The notes beneath the pieces were generated by a model that was given only the letters and a program-made list of their open reading frames with translations, ran no database searches and had not been told where the DNA came from. Shown piece after piece: positions 8,734-17,389 of a stretch of 24,715 nucleotides of DNA. The DNA comes from an uncultured Actinomyces sp. (GTDB lineage: Bacteria; Actinomycetota; Actinomycetes; Actinomycetales; Actinomycetaceae): positions 1-24,715 of the forward strand of contig CABKMZ010000026.1 of NCBI GenBank assembly GCA_902373545.1, in the 5' to 3' direction. Within the stretch, counting starts at the first letter, position 1; each line of letters opens with the position of its first letter. Both the position numbers and the translations under genes were made by a program.

Positions 8734-9977
8734 GCGTGGGTTCAGTAACGGGTATCGTCGTGGTCGTCATCGGCATCTTGGTGTCGGTGGCACTGCACGA
8801 GGTCGGGCATATGCTGCCCGCCAAGAAGTTCGGCGTCTTGGTGCCGGATTACGCGGTGGGTTTTGGTCCTGCCCTCTGGAAGAAGAAGATCGGCGATACG
8901 ACCTACGCGCTGCGTGCGGTTTTGCTGGGCGGTTACGTCAAGATCGTCGGCATGTACGCCCCGGCTCGCCCGGGCACGCCCCTGGTGGGCCGACGCGGTA
9001 AGCCGACGCTCGCGCAGGAGGCCAGGGAGGCCTCGGCCGAGGAGATCCCGCCTGGCCAGGAGGCGCGCGCGTTCTATCTGCTGAGCGCCCCGAAGAAGAT
9101 TGCCGTGATGCTGGGCGGGCCGCTTATGAACCTGCTGATCTGTTTCGTGCTGTCGGCTATCACGATGATGGGTATCGGCGCTCCCACGGCCTCGCGCACG
9201 ATTGCGTCGGTGCCGGCGACGATTCAGACGTCGTCGGGGGAGATCGCGTCCCCCGCGTACGAGGCCGGGGTGCTTCCCGGGGACACGGTGACCGCGTGGA
9301 ACGGGACGCCGGTGGCCACCTTTGCGGACCTGCAGAAGGCCGTTGGCGCCACCCCCGAGGGGGAGTCCGCTGTCCTGACGGTCGAGCGTGACGGTGCGAG
9401 CGTGGATCTGACGGTGTCCCCGGTGACGGGCGCTCAGGGCGCTCGATACGTCGGCGTGACGGCCGGGTACGAGTACGTGTCGGCCTCGCTGACGGACGTG
9501 CTTGAAGCCGACTGGCAGATGTTTACCGGCACGGCGGCGGTCGTCGTGCGCCTTCCGCAGGCGGTGTGGCAGGTGGGCCGCTCGGTGGTCACCGATGAGC
9601 AGCGCGACGCGACCGGAGTTGTCTCGGTCGTGGGCGTTGGCCGTATGGCCGGCGAGGTGACGGGCGATTCGGCGTCGCTGGGCCTGCGCGACACGCGCCA
9701 GGTGGTTGGCGTCCTGCTGAGCCTGCTGGCCTCACTGAACATGGCGCTGTTCGTCTTTAACCTGATTCCGCTGCCGCCCCTGGACGGCGGACACATCGTG
9801 GGTGCCATCTACGAGGGTGTGCGCAGGCAGTTCGCGCGCCTGCGCGGCAAGGAGGATCCTGGCCCGGCCGATACGGCGCGCCTGGTTCCCCTCACGTGGG
9901 CGGTCGGCGGCCTGCTGGTTGCGATGAGCGTCATCCTCATCGTCGCCGACATCGTGAAGCCCATTTCCCTGGGCTGA
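8730..9977 (+). CDS. rseP: Site-2 (M50) intramembrane metalloprotease, RseP/Rip1 type
   Basis: The 415-aa multi-pass membrane protease cuts transmembrane anti-sigma factors or other single-pass proteins; in mycobacteria the orthologue at this locus is Rip1 (Rv2869c). HEVGH (23-27) at the end of the first membrane helix gives the zinc site with the catalytic Glu, and NLIPLPPLDGGH (344-355) supplies the third ligand (Asp352). Between them lie a helix near residues 126-155 and one PDZ domain at about residues 170-230 (motif ASPAYEAGVLPGDTV). GTG 8730 is chosen because GGAAGG ends 4 nt before it and it overlaps the dxr stop (GTGA). An earlier in-frame GTG (8718) has no ribosome site. The target anti-sigma factor is not in the window. 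Confidence 0.95.
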   Translation: MSVGSVTGIVVVVIGILVSVALHEVGHMLPAKKFGVLVPDYAVGFGPALWKKKIGDTTYALRAVLLGGYVKIVGMYAPARPGTPLVGRRGKPTLAQEAREASAEEIPPGQEARAFYLLSAPKKIAVMLGGPLMNLLICFVLSAITMMGIGAPTASRTIASVPATIQTSSGEIASPAYEAGVLPGDTVTAWNGTPVATFADLQKAVGATPEGESAVLTVERDGASVDLTVSPVTGAQGARYVGVTAGYEYVSASLTDVLEADWQMFTGTAAVVVRLPQAVWQVGRSVVTDEQRDATGVVSVVGVGRMAGEVTGDSASLGLRDTRQVVGVLLSLLASLNMALFVFNLIPLPPLDGGHIVGAIYEGVRRQFARLRGKEDPGPADTARLVPLTWAVGGLLVAMSVILIVADIVKPISLG

Positions 9978-10017
9978 TACCCGCTCTCGCTGTGCCCGCG
10001 CGCGTGCCGGCTCGGCA

Positions 10018-10045
10018 AGGCTCGCGGACGGCGGAAAGCGAGCCT
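10018..10045 (+). terminator. Hairpin after the site-2 protease gene
   Basis: AGGCTCGC (10018-10025) and GCGAGCCT (10038-10045) form a perfect 8-bp stem with a 12-nt loop, 41 nt after the stop. It has no T run, which is usual for GC-rich actinobacterial terminators. It separates the frr-to-protease unit from the ispG promoter. Confidence 0.55.
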
Positions 10046-10068
10046 GACCACGTGGGCGGCGCCCGTGT

Positions 10069-10097
10069 ATGACGGATGGGCCCGCGTGCGCGATAAT
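10069..10097 (+). promoter_or_regulatory. Leaderless promoter of ispG
   Basis: ATGACG (10069-10074), a 17-nt spacer and GATAAT (10092-10097) form a sigma-70-type promoter. Transcription would start 6-7 nt later, exactly at the GTG start codon of ispG (10104). No Shine-Dalgarno sequence lies in front of that codon, which supports a leaderless mRNA. Confidence 0.65.
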
Positions 10098-10103
10098 GGG
10101 CAG

Positions 10104-11291
10104 GTGAGTGAAATCAACCTTGGTATGCCCTCTGTGGCCACGTCGCCGTTCCCGCGCAAGCAGACGCACCGGCTGATGGTGGGAGATGTTCCCGTGGGTG
10201 GAGGGGCACCGGTGTCCGTCCAGTCCATGACGACGACGAAGACGCACGATATTGGTGCGACGCTCCAGCAGATCGCTGAGCTGACCGCCGCAGGCTGTGA
10301 CATTGTTCGCGTTGCCTGCCCGACCGACAAGGACGCGGAGGCGCTGCCGATCATTGCCAAGCAGTCCCGCATCCCCGTGATCGCCGACATTCACTTCAAG
10401 CCGAAGTACGTGTTCCAGGCGATCGAGGCCGGCTGTGGTGCTGTGCGCGTGAACCCGGGCAATATCCGCAAGTTCGACGACCAGGTCAAGGACATCTGCA
10501 AGGCTGCTTCCGATCACGGCGTGTCCCTGCGCATCGGCGTGAACGCGGGTTCGCTGGATCCGCGCCTGCTCAAGAAGTACGGCCGTGCCACGCCCGAGGC
10601 CCTGGTTGAGTCCGCGATCTGGGAGGCCTCCCTCTTCGAGGAGAATGACTTCCACGACTTCAAGATCTCCGTCAAGCACCACGACGTGCTGACGATGATC
10701 CAGGCCTACCGCATGCTTTCGGAGGCGGGCGACTGGCCCCTGCACCTGGGCGTGACCGAGGCCGGCCCGGCCTTCCAGGGTACGATCAAGTCCGTGTCTG
10801 CTTTCTCGATCCTGCTCGCAGAGGGCATCGGCGACACGATTCGCGTGTCCCTGTCCGCCCCTCCCGTCGAGGAGGTCAAGGTGGGCACGAAGATGCTGGA
10901 GTTCATGGGCCTGCGCGACAAGACCCTCGAAATCGTGTCCTGCCCGTCGTGCGGACGCGCCCAGGTGGACGTGTGGACCCTGGCCGAGAACGTGACAGAA
11001 GGCCTGAAGGACCTGACCGTTCCGCTGCGCGTGGCCGTTATGGGATGCGTTGTCAACGGCCCCGGCGAGGCCCGCGAGGCCGATCTGGGCGTCGCCTCGG
11101 GTAACGGCAAGGGCCAGATCTTCATCCGCGGCGAGGTCGTCGAGACCGTCCCCGAGGATCAGATCGTCGAAACCCTGATCCGCCGCGCCAACGTGCTGGC
11201 TGAGGAGATGGGGCTGGAGCCGGGCTCCGGTTCCGTCGAGGTCGCCCCCATCACAGCCCCGGACACGAAGCTTCCGGGCATCGACTGCTGA
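10104..11291 (+). CDS. ispG: (E)-4-hydroxy-3-methylbut-2-enyl-diphosphate synthase
   Basis: This 4Fe-4S enzyme (GcpE) reduces methylerythritol cyclodiphosphate to HMBPP in the MEP pathway, using flavodoxin or ferredoxin. The barrel domain shows [25 protein letters not shown] and [17 protein letters not shown] follows. The cluster ligands are Cys280 and Cys283 (SCPSCGR) and Cys315 in GCVVNGPGE, with the conserved Glu at 322. At 395 aa it has the usual actinobacterial length. GTG 10104 is chosen from the promoter position and because the residues before it (an open frame from 10065) are not family-like. A SRPBCC-type gene follows after 13 nt. Confidence 0.97.
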   Translation: MSEINLGMPSVATSPFPRKQTHRLMVGDVPVGGGAPVSVQSMTTTKTHDIGATLQQIAELTAAGCDIVRVACPTDKDAEALPIIAKQSRIPVIADIHFKPKYVFQAIEAGCGAVRVNPGNIRKFDDQVKDICKAASDHGVSLRIGVNAGSLDPRLLKKYGRATPEALVESAIWEASLFEENDFHDFKISVKHHDVLTMIQAYRMLSEAGDWPLHLGVTEAGPAFQGTIKSVSAFSILLAEGIGDTIRVSLSAPPVEEVKVGTKMLEFMGLRDKTLEIVSCPSCGRAQVDVWTLAENVTEGLKDLTVPLRVAVMGCVVNGPGEAREADLGVASGNGKGQIFIRGEVVETVPEDQIVETLIRRANVLAEEMGLEPGSGSVEVAPITAPDTKLPGIDC

Positions 11292-11304
11292 GAAAGAGAA
11301 CACC

Positions 11305-11808
11305 ATGCGTCTTCGTACCCTTGCCTGCCTGACCCTCGCCGGTGGCGCGTGCGCGCTGGCCGCAACCGGTTTTCCGCGCCGCATCGGCCTGACCTCCTCG
11401 CAGGCGGACGTGTCCTTGCCCGGCGACCTGCTGCTGCCCGGCGCGAACGTCGTTGTGGACCGCGGTATCGCGATTGACGCGCCCGCGTCGGTTGTCTGGG
11501 ACGTGCTGGGCCACGCCTTCGAGCCTGCGGACGAGTCGACGATCATTGAGATCGCGGACGAGGATCACGTCCTCATGCGCGTTGCTGCCCCCGGCGCACC
11601 CGAGGGTGCCCCGGCCTCGGGCACGTGCGTGATTGCCCTGCTGCCGCTGTCGCCCTCGCGCACCCTGCTGCATATCCGCGAGCGTCACGAGGCCTCGGGC
11701 CGCGAGCTGGCTCTCGTGTGGGCGGGCGTGAGCGCAGAGTCACTGTCCTCCCTGTCGATGCTGCGTGACCTGCGTGAGGCGTGCATGGCCCACGCCGAGC
11801 ACGCCTGA
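11305..11808 (+). CDS. SRPBCC-fold protein with N-terminal hydrophobic segment (167 aa)
   Basis: Residues about 3-25 are hydrophobic and small-residue rich (TLACLTLAGGACALAATGF) behind two Arg, so the protein may be exported or membrane-tethered. From about residue 37 the pattern LPGDLLLPGANVVVDRGIAIDAPASVVWDVLG is typical of SRPBCC (START/Bet v1, polyketide-cyclase-like) proteins, which bind hydrophobic ligands in a helix-grip cavity. The C-terminal half keeps alternating beta-strand character and ends in a helix (SMLRDLREACMAHAE). The ligand is unknown. The gene sits 13 nt after ispG, so it is probably cotranscribed; a lipid or isoprenoid ligand would fit that position but is only inference. 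Confidence 0.7.
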   Translation: MRLRTLACLTLAGGACALAATGFPRRIGLTSSQADVSLPGDLLLPGANVVVDRGIAIDAPASVVWDVLGHAFEPADESTIIEIADEDHVLMRVAAPGAPEGAPASGTCVIALLPLSPSRTLLHIRERHEASGRELALVWAGVSAESLSSLSMLRDLREACMAHAEHA

Positions 11809-11856
11809 CAAAAACTCTCACCCATCTCGGGTGGCGCGCACATCCCCACGGTGTTG

Positions 11857-11862
11857 TAGGAT
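11857..11862 (+). promoter_or_regulatory. Candidate -10 element before the small membrane-protein gene
   Basis: TAGGAT fits TANNNT and would give a leader of about 47 nt before the ATG at 11915. No clear -35 is visible 17 nt upstream. Confidence 0.3.
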
Positions 11863-11914
11863 CAAGCTACACGCAACGCCGACGGGGATGTTGCGCTATC
11901 TGAAAGGGGACCGC

Positions 11915-12331
11915 ATGTTCCTCAGCTCCACCGCACTGCTCGCAGTCGTCGGTCTGCTTATCGCGCTCCTGTGGGCCTGGGTGTGGTCCGGCGCCTTTGC
12001 CAGCGCCCGGCGCGTCGCGATGCGCTTAGATCTGCGCGGTGGATCCTCGGCGTCGGAGATGAACCGCGTCGTCTGGCCGCTGATGCCCCTGCTGTCCCTC
12101 CTGTGGTTCGTGACCGCCGACCTTGTACGCCACGAGGCCATGGGCGCCGACACGACGGGGTCCTGTGCGCTGGTCCTGGGGCTCCTGGCCGTCATGGTGG
12201 CCGTCGCGATCCAGTCCCTGTACCGCGGTGGCATGCCCGAGTGGGCGTACCCGGGGTGGATGGCCCGGCGCTACTACATGGCGCATCCGGGTGCTCGCGA
12301 GCGTGAGCTGGGTGTCGGAGCGTTGATCTGA
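11915..12331 (+). CDS. Small three-helix membrane protein of unknown function (138 aa)
   Basis: Three membrane segments are evident at about residues 5-24, 53-70 and 82-102, separated by a basic loop (ARRVAMRLDLRGGSS) and a short linker. A Trp/Tyr/Arg-rich hydrophilic tail follows (PEWAYPGWMARRYYMAHPG). The ATG at 11915 follows AAAGGGGA and begins the first hydrophobic helix; the frame is open further upstream (to 11765), but that part overlaps the previous gene and looks non-coding. No family is recognised. It lies alone between the SRPBCC gene and proS, with a possible promoter of its own. Confidence 0.75.
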   Translation: MFLSSTALLAVVGLLIALLWAWVWSGAFASARRVAMRLDLRGGSSASEMNRVVWPLMPLLSLLWFVTADLVRHEAMGADTTGSCALVLGLLAVMVAVAIQSLYRGGMPEWAYPGWMARRYYMAHPGARERELGVGALI

Positions 12332-12396
12332 GGGCATTTCGCGCCTGATGAGAGGTCACACGGCTGTGCCGGTGGCCTCCGTGGCGATGCGTGCCG

Positions 12397-12402
12397 TACT
12401 CT
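12397..12402 (+). promoter_or_regulatory. -10 element of a leaderless proS promoter
   Basis: TACTCT lies exactly 6 nt before the proS ATG (12409). No ribosome-binding site precedes the ATG, so transcription probably starts at the A of the start codon. The -35 region is weak. Confidence 0.5.
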
Positions 12403-12408
12403 TGGACC

Positions 12409-14217
12409 ATGCTTCGAAATCTCTCGACTTTCTTCCTGCGAACCCTGCGCGAAGACCCGGCCGACGCCGAGGTCAACTCGCATAAGCTTCTGGTGCGAGC
12501 CGGCTATATTCGCCGCTCCGCCCCCGGCATCTACACGTGGCTGCCCCTCGGCCTGCGCACGCTGCGCAAGATCGAGGAGATCGTGCGCGAGGAGATGGAT
12601 GCGATGGGCGCGCAGGAGGTGCACTTCCCGGGCCTGATCCCTGCCGAGCCCTACAAGGCCACGAACCGCTGGGAAGAGTACGGCCCGACGCTGTTCAAGC
12701 TCAACGACCGTAAGGGCGGCGACTACCTGCTGGCCCCCACGCACGAGGAAATGTTCACCCTGCTGGTCAAGGACATGTACTCCTCGTACAAGGATCTGCC
12801 CGCGACGCTGTATCAGATCCAGACGAAGTACCGTGACGAGGCCCGCCCGCGCGCCGGCCTGATCCGCGGCCGTGAGTTCGTCATGAAGGACGCCTACTCT
12901 TTCGACATTGACGACGAGGGCCTGAACGCCTCCTACCAGGCCGAGCGCGACACCTACGAGCGCATCTTCCAGCGCCTGGGCCTGCGCTACGTCATTGTCT
13001 CTGCGATGAGCGGTGCGATGGGCGGCTCGCGTTCCGAGGAGTTCTTGCACCCCTCGCCGATCGGTGAGGACACCTTTGTGGCCTCCCCGGGCGGATACGC
13101 CGCCAACGCCGAGGCCGTGACCACGCCCGTGCCCGAGCCGGTTGATGCCTCCGGTGTGCCCGCTCCCGTTGAGGTTCCCACCCCCGACGCCCCGACCATC
13201 GAGGCGCTGGTGGAGCTGCTCAACGAGAAGTACCCGCGTGAGGATCGCCCCTGGACCGAGGCCGACACCCTCAAGAACGTCGTCGTGACCCTGACCCACC
13301 CGGACGGGCAGCGCGAGCTTCTCGTCGTGGGCGTGCCCGGCGACCGCGACGTGGACATGAAGCGCCTCGAGGCCGCCGTCGCCCCCGCCGAGGTCGACAT
13401 GGCCTCCGACTCCGACTTCGAGCCCCACCCCGAGCTGGTGCGCGGCTACATCGGCCCGATGGTGCTGGGCCCCAACTCGCCGAAGCGCGTCGTCGATGAG
13501 GAGGGGAACGCCTCCGGTTCGGTGCGCTACCTGGTCGACCCGCGCGTTGTCGAGGGTACGGCCTGGGTGACCGGCGCGAACGCCGAGCAGACCCACGTGC
13601 TCAACCTGGTCATGGGCCGCGACTTCACGGCCGACGGTACGATCGAGGCCGCCGAGGTTCGCGAGGGCGACCTGGCTCCCGACGGCTCGGGCCCCCTCCA
13701 CCTGGAGCGCGGCATCGAGATCGGCCACATCTTCCAGCTGGGCCGCAAGTACGCCAAGGCCCTGGGCCTGACCGTCCTGGATGAGAACGGCAAGTCCCAG
13801 GTCGTGACCATGGGTTCCTACGGCATCGGCGTCACCCGCGTCATGGCTGCCCTGGCCGAGGCCAACTGTGACGACAAGGGCCTGAGCTGGCCCGCGCAGA
13901 TCGCGCCCTTCGACGTGCACGTCCTGGCCACCGGCAAGGGCGACGAGGTCTTCGAAACCGCGCAGTCTCTGGGTGAGCAGCTCGACGCGGCCGGGCTGGA
14001 CGTCCTGGTGGACGATCGGCGCAAGGTCAGCGCCGGCGTGAAGTTCAAGGATTACGAGCTTGTCGGCGTTCCCTTCGGCCTCGTTGTGGGCCGCTCGCTG
14101 GCCGACGGCCAGGTCGAGATCCGCGTGCGCGCCACCGGCGAGACCATCGTCGTGCCCGTGGCCGAAGCCGTCGAGCGACTGCGCGAGGCGCACGCCGCCG
14201 CGCTGAAGGGAGAGTGA
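12409..14217 (+). CDS. proS: Prolyl-tRNA synthetase, bacterial type with editing insert
   Basis: This class II aminoacyl-tRNA synthetase charges tRNA-Pro. Motif 1 ([25 protein letters not shown]), motif 2 ([17 protein letters not shown]) and motif 3 ([13 protein letters not shown]) are all present. Between motifs 2 and 3, about residues 230-390, lies the INS/YbaK-like insert that in bacterial-type enzymes hydrolyses Ala-tRNA-Pro. The anticodon-binding domain occupies the last 110 residues (FDVHVLATG to the C-terminus). The 602-aa length is normal. ATG 12409 gives the family N-terminus [17 protein letters not shown]; an upstream in-frame start at 12391 lies inside the promoter. def follows after one base. 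Confidence 0.97.
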   Translation: MLRNLSTFFLRTLREDPADAEVNSHKLLVRAGYIRRSAPGIYTWLPLGLRTLRKIEEIVREEMDAMGAQEVHFPGLIPAEPYKATNRWEEYGPTLFKLNDRKGGDYLLAPTHEEMFTLLVKDMYSSYKDLPATLYQIQTKYRDEARPRAGLIRGREFVMKDAYSFDIDDEGLNASYQAERDTYERIFQRLGLRYVIVSAMSGAMGGSRSEEFLHPSPIGEDTFVASPGGYAANAEAVTTPVPEPVDASGVPAPVEVPTPDAPTIEALVELLNEKYPREDRPWTEADTLKNVVVTLTHPDGQRELLVVGVPGDRDVDMKRLEAAVAPAEVDMASDSDFEPHPELVRGYIGPMVLGPNSPKRVVDEEGNASGSVRYLVDPRVVEGTAWVTGANAEQTHVLNLVMGRDFTADGTIEAAEVREGDLAPDGSGPLHLERGIEIGHIFQLGRKYAKALGLTVLDENGKSQVVTMGSYGIGVTRVMAALAEANCDDKGLSWPAQIAPFDVHVLATGKGDEVFETAQSLGEQLDAAGLDVLVDDRRKVSAGVKFKDYELVGVPFGLVVGRSLADGQVEIRVRATGETIVVPVAEAVERLREAHAAALKGE

Positions 14218-14218
14218 C

Positions 14219-14710
14219 ATGGCTATCCGCCCCATTCGCATCATCGGTGACCCGGTCCTGCGTACCGTGTGTGACCCGATCACGGAGATCACGCCGAACG
14301 TGAAGGCCCTCGTCGAGGACCTGCTCGAGGGCGTCGACATGGATGGCCGCGCCGGTCTGGCCGCCAACCAGATCGGCGTCAGCCTGCGCGCCTTCTCCTG
14401 GAACATTGACGGCGAGATCGGCTACGTGCTCAACCCACGCATCGTGGCCCTGAGCGAGGACGAGTACCAGGACGGCGACGAGGGTTGCCTGTCCGTGCCC
14501 GACCTGTGGTACCCGACCGAGCGCGCCTGGTACGCGCGCTGCGAGGGTACCGACCTTGACGGCAAGAAGGTCGTCGTCGAGGGTGAGGAACTCATGGCTC
14601 GCTGCATTCAGCACGAGTGCGACCACCTCGATGGTCATATCTATATTGATCGTCTTGATCGACCCACTCGCAAGAAGGCGCTGCGCGATATTCGTAAGGC
14701 CGGATTCTGA
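14219..14710 (+). CDS. def: Peptide deformylase
   Basis: The 163-aa metalloenzyme removes the N-formyl group from nascent proteins at the ribosome exit. All three motifs are intact: GLAANQIGV (46-54), EGCLS (88-92; Cys90 binds the metal) and QHECDHLDG (131-139; His132 and His136 bind the metal, Glu133 is catalytic). It starts one base after the proS stop, with AAGGGAGAG inside the end of proS as ribosome site, so the two are cotranscribed. A strong hairpin (14736-14772) ends the unit. The start fits the family N-terminus ([10 protein letters not shown]). Confidence 0.97.
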   Translation: MAIRPIRIIGDPVLRTVCDPITEITPNVKALVEDLLEGVDMDGRAGLAANQIGVSLRAFSWNIDGEIGYVLNPRIVALSEDEYQDGDEGCLSVPDLWYPTERAWYARCEGTDLDGKKVVVEGEELMARCIQHECDHLDGHIYIDRLDRPTRKKALRDIRKAGF

Positions 14711-14735
14711 CCTAGCGGATGTGATCAATGCGTGA

Positions 14736-14772
14736 AACGCGCCGGGAAATGCGCTGCATTTCCCGGCGCGTT
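14736..14772 (+). terminator. Terminator after def: perfect 17-bp inverted repeat
   Basis: The arms 14736-14752 and 14756-14772 are perfectly complementary over 17 bp, with a 3-nt loop. They lie 25 nt after the def stop. There is no T run, only CAACTATT, as in many actinobacterial terminators. The symmetry means it can act from either side. Confidence 0.8.
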
Positions 14773-14882
14773 CAACTATTCTGTCAGTACATCGTTTGCG
14801 CTATTTTCCGCGCAGTTCATTGCGACTCCAGGCGATTAGGACGTAGGGGAAGACGATCCTGACAAGGCCAACAGGAGGAACA

Positions 14883-15386
14883 ATGAGAGGGTCATACACC
14901 CGCGGTGTGCTTTTCGTGCACTCAACACCGCCCGCTCTGTGTCCACACATCGAATGGGCGTTGGGCACCGCGCTCGGCCAGGAGGTTCGCCTCCAGTGGT
15001 CCGACCAAGAAGCGGCGCCGGGCATGGTTCGCTGCGAATTCTCGTGGGTCGGACCGATTGGCTCGGGCGCCCGTTTGGCGTCCGCTCTGCGCGGTTGGGA
15101 GCACCTGCGCTACGAGGTGACGGAAGAGGCAACAGCCTCGAACGACGGTGGGCGCTGGTGCCACACGCCCTCCCTGGGCATCTTCCACTCGCAGATGGAT
15201 TCGGTCGGTAACGTTGTCGTGCCCGAGGACCGTATTCGCGCTGCCATGGCGAACGCCTCCTCCTACGAGGAGTTGCTCGAGGGTCTTGACCTGGCGCTCG
15301 GTCAGGCCTGGGACGACGAGCTCGAATCCTTCCGTCACGCCGGCGCGGGCGCGCCCGTGCGCTGGCTCAATAACCGGGTCGGCTGA
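14883..15386 (+). CDS. DUF3145 family protein
   Basis: The N-terminus TRGVLFVHSTPPALCPHIEWALG and the C-terminal PVRWLNNRVG are hallmarks of DUF3145, a family of about 165 aa that I know only from Actinobacteria. Its function is unknown. In Streptomyces the orthologue lies next to the fatty-acid synthase II genes fabD-fabH-acpP-fabF, so a link to fatty-acid synthesis is suspected. Here only an ACP-like gene remains beside it, overlapping by one base (TGATG). A full AGGAGG ribosome site at 14873-14878 sits 4 nt from the ATG. No signal or membrane segment is visible, so it is probably cytosolic. Confidence 0.9.
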   Translation: MRGSYTRGVLFVHSTPPALCPHIEWALGTALGQEVRLQWSDQEAAPGMVRCEFSWVGPIGSGARLASALRGWEHLRYEVTEEATASNDGGRWCHTPSLGIFHSQMDSVGNVVVPEDRIRAAMANASSYEELLEGLDLALGQAWDDELESFRHAGAGAPVRWLNNRVG

Positions 15387-15763
15387 TGGGGTCCATCGCA
15401 GATCTGCTTGGCGACCAGCTGCGTGCGGGCCTCGCGCAGCTGGTCGATCCCGATTCTGAGGCGGAGGGGCACGGCGATGCCCAGGCCTCGTCCAGCGCGG
15501 CGGGGGAGTGCGCCAGCGTACAGGAGCGCGCGCGTGAGGCGGCTATGGAGGCCGTCCTTGACGAGGCCGACCTGGCCCCTGAGAACGCGCGCGCTGAGCT
15601 GACGCTGCGCGGGGACCTGGACATGGACGACGTGTCCTTGTTCGCCGTCGTCGCGCGCGTTGAACGCGAGGCGAAGGTGCAGCTGCCGGACGCGCAGGTG
15701 GAGGCGTGGGTGAGCCTCGGAGACCTGCTCGATGCGGTTTCGCAGGCCGCTTGTCATGATTGA
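15386..15763 (+). CDS. Acyl-carrier-protein-like protein lacking the phosphopantetheine serine
   Basis: Residues about 72-120 align without gaps to the acyl carrier protein core: helix II region D-L-D-M-D-D-V-S-L-F-A-V-V-A-R-V-E-R-E, then V-Q-L-P-D, then V-S-L-G-D-L-L-D-A-V. In a true ACP the D-S-L motif carries 4'-phosphopantetheine on Ser; here the aligned position is Asp82 (DDV), although Ser84 lies two residues on. The first 45 residues are an acidic, Ala/Ser-rich extension absent from normal ACPs (usually about 80 aa). The ATG overlaps the DUF3145 stop and has no ribosome site of its own, so translation is probably coupled. An inactive or repurposed ACP is likely; ACP-like fold moderately sure, function unknown. 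Confidence 0.65.
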   Translation: MGSIADLLGDQLRAGLAQLVDPDSEAEGHGDAQASSSAAGECASVQERAREAAMEAVLDEADLAPENARAELTLRGDLDMDDVSLFAVVARVEREAKVQLPDAQVEAWVSLGDLLDAVSQAACHD

Positions 15764-15816
15764 CGAAAGGCGGCGTTAGGGGAGCGTCAACGACCTGCCC
15801 GAGAATCGTAAAGACC

Positions 15817-15845
15817 CTGACAGCAAGGGACTTCAGGCCTACGAT
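15817..15845 (+). promoter_or_regulatory. aspA promoter
   Basis: CTGACA (15817-15822), a 17-nt spacer and TACGAT (15840-15845) make a good sigma-70-type promoter. The predicted start near 15852 gives a leader of about 47 nt before the TTG start of aspA. No activator site is recognised. Confidence 0.65.
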
Positions 15846-15898
15846 GGAGGTGGATCGCCGGGGAACCTCCGGCGGCTACTCCGACGGAAGGAACGACG

Positions 15899-17311
15899 TT
15901 GACCCGCACCGAAGAGGATCTGCTCGGCACGCGCGAAGTACCCGATGACGCGTACTGGGGCATCCATACACTGCGAGCTATCGAGAACTACCAGATCTCT
16001 GGCCGCACCATCAACGAGGCGCCCGAGCTGATCCGCGCCTTCGCCCAGGTGAAGAAGGCCTGTGCCATGGCGAACATGCAGCTCAAGGCGATGAAGCCCG
16101 TCAAGGCAGAGGCGATCATTGCCGCCTGCGACGAGATTATCGAAAACGGCCGCTGCATGGACCAGTTCCCCGTCGATCAGTTCCAGGGCGGCGCCGGCAC
16201 CTCCGTGAACATGAACGCGAACGAGGTCATCGCGAACCTTGCGCTGGAGATCCTGGGGGAGGACAAGGGGCGTTACGACGTCATCAACCCCAACGATCAC
16301 GTCAACCGCTCCCAGTCCACCAACGATGCCTACCCGACCGCGTTCCGCATCGCCCTGTGGCGCAAGGTTAACCGCCTGCGCAAGGCCATCGACGAGCTGG
16401 CCGACTCCTTCGATGAGAAAGGCGCGGAGTTCCGCAACATCCTGACGATGGGACGCACGCAGCTCCAGGACGCCGTTCCCATGTCGCTGGGCAGCGAATT
16501 CTCCGCCTTCGCCCACACGCTGCGCGAGGAGGACGAGCGCCTCGTCAACAACGCCGAGCTGCTGCTGGAAACGAACCTGGGCGCGACCGCGATCGGCACC
16601 GGCCTGAACACCCCGAACGGCTACCAGCAGGTCGTCGTGCGCCACCTGCGCCGCATCACCGGCGCGCGCGTCGTCGGCTCCCCGAACCTTCTGGAGGCTA
16701 CCTCCGATACCGGCGCCTATGTGTCCATGCATGCCACGATCAAGCGAAGCGCCGTCAAGCTCTCGAAGGTCTGCAACGACCTGCGCCTGCTGGCCTCGGG
16801 TCCGCGCGCCGGCCTCAACGAGATCAACCTGCCGAAGATGGCGGCCGGCTCGTCCATCATGCCGGCCAAGGTCAACCCCGTCATCCCCGAGGTCGTCAAC
16901 CAGGTGTGCTTCAAGGTCATTGGCAACGACCAGACCGTCACGATGGCCGCCGAGGCCGGCCAGCTCCAGCTCAACGTCATGGAGCCCGTCATCGCACAGG
17001 CGCTCATCGAGTCAATCAACCTGCTCGTGAACGCCTGCGATACCCTGCGCGAACGCTGCGTCTCGGGCATCACCGCGAACGAGGAAGTGTGCCGAGGCTA
17101 CGTGGAGAACTCCATCGGCATCGTCACCTACTTCAACGACGTCATCGGCCACCACCTGGGCGACGTCGTGGGCAAGCGCGCCGCCGCGGAAGGCAAGACC
17201 GTCCGCGAAGTCATCCACGAGATGGAACTCCTGTCGGAGGAGGAGGTTGAGCGCATCCTCTCGCCCGAAAACCTCGCGCACCCGAAGTACGCGGGCACCG
17301 AGGAAGAGTAG
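15899..17311 (+). CDS. aspA: Aspartate ammonia-lyase (aspartase)
   Basis: The 470-aa fumarase/aspartase superfamily enzyme interconverts L-aspartate with fumarate and ammonia; it is a cytosolic tetramer. The N-terminus [29 protein letters not shown], the [17 protein letters not shown] block, [16 protein letters not shown] and the superfamily signature [11 protein letters not shown] (317-327) are intact. The signature loop and TNDAYPTA favour aspartase over class II fumarase. The start is TTG 15899, about 6 nt after GGAAGGAA; no ATG or GTG fits the family N-terminus. In facultative anaerobes it makes fumarate as electron acceptor or supplies ammonia; the local context does not settle which. 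Confidence 0.95.
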   Translation: MTRTEEDLLGTREVPDDAYWGIHTLRAIENYQISGRTINEAPELIRAFAQVKKACAMANMQLKAMKPVKAEAIIAACDEIIENGRCMDQFPVDQFQGGAGTSVNMNANEVIANLALEILGEDKGRYDVINPNDHVNRSQSTNDAYPTAFRIALWRKVNRLRKAIDELADSFDEKGAEFRNILTMGRTQLQDAVPMSLGSEFSAFAHTLREEDERLVNNAELLLETNLGATAIGTGLNTPNGYQQVVVRHLRRITGARVVGSPNLLEATSDTGAYVSMHATIKRSAVKLSKVCNDLRLLASGPRAGLNEINLPKMAAGSSIMPAKVNPVIPEVVNQVCFKVIGNDQTVTMAAEAGQLQLNVMEPVIAQALIESINLLVNACDTLRERCVSGITANEEVCRGYVENSIGIVTYFNDVIGHHLGDVVGKRAAAEGKTVREVIHEMELLSEEEVERILSPENLAHPKYAGTEEE

Positions 17312-17338
17312 GCGGGTTCCGCGCAGTCAGCCAACGAC

Positions 17339-17375
17339 CGAGGCCGGGGACCCCGCGTGGGGATCTCCGGCCTCG
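17339..17375. terminator. Bidirectional terminator hairpin between aspA and the flavin reductase gene
   Basis: CGAGGCCGG (17339-17347) pairs with CCGGCCTCG (17367-17375), and an inner CCCC-GCGT-GGGG stem sits between them. The genes on either side converge here. TCGTTTGTGT follows on the + side. The first 25 bases recur unchanged at 20136-20160. Confidence 0.75.
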
Positions 17376-17389
17376 TCGTTTGTGTCATC

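Noticed and set aside
9732..11546. A 604-codon open frame antisense to ispG
   Set aside because: It covers ispG and its neighbours in the mirror frame, and its sequence is repetitive His/Gly/Leu/Asp noise.
12274..14406. A 710-codon open frame antisense to proS and def
   Set aside because: Same GC-bias shadow over two well-identified genes; no ribosome site or recognisable domain.
15760..15948. Short open frame between the ACP-like gene and aspA
   Set aside because: It contains the aspA promoter and overlaps the aspA start; the Arg/Thr-rich translation has no conserved features.
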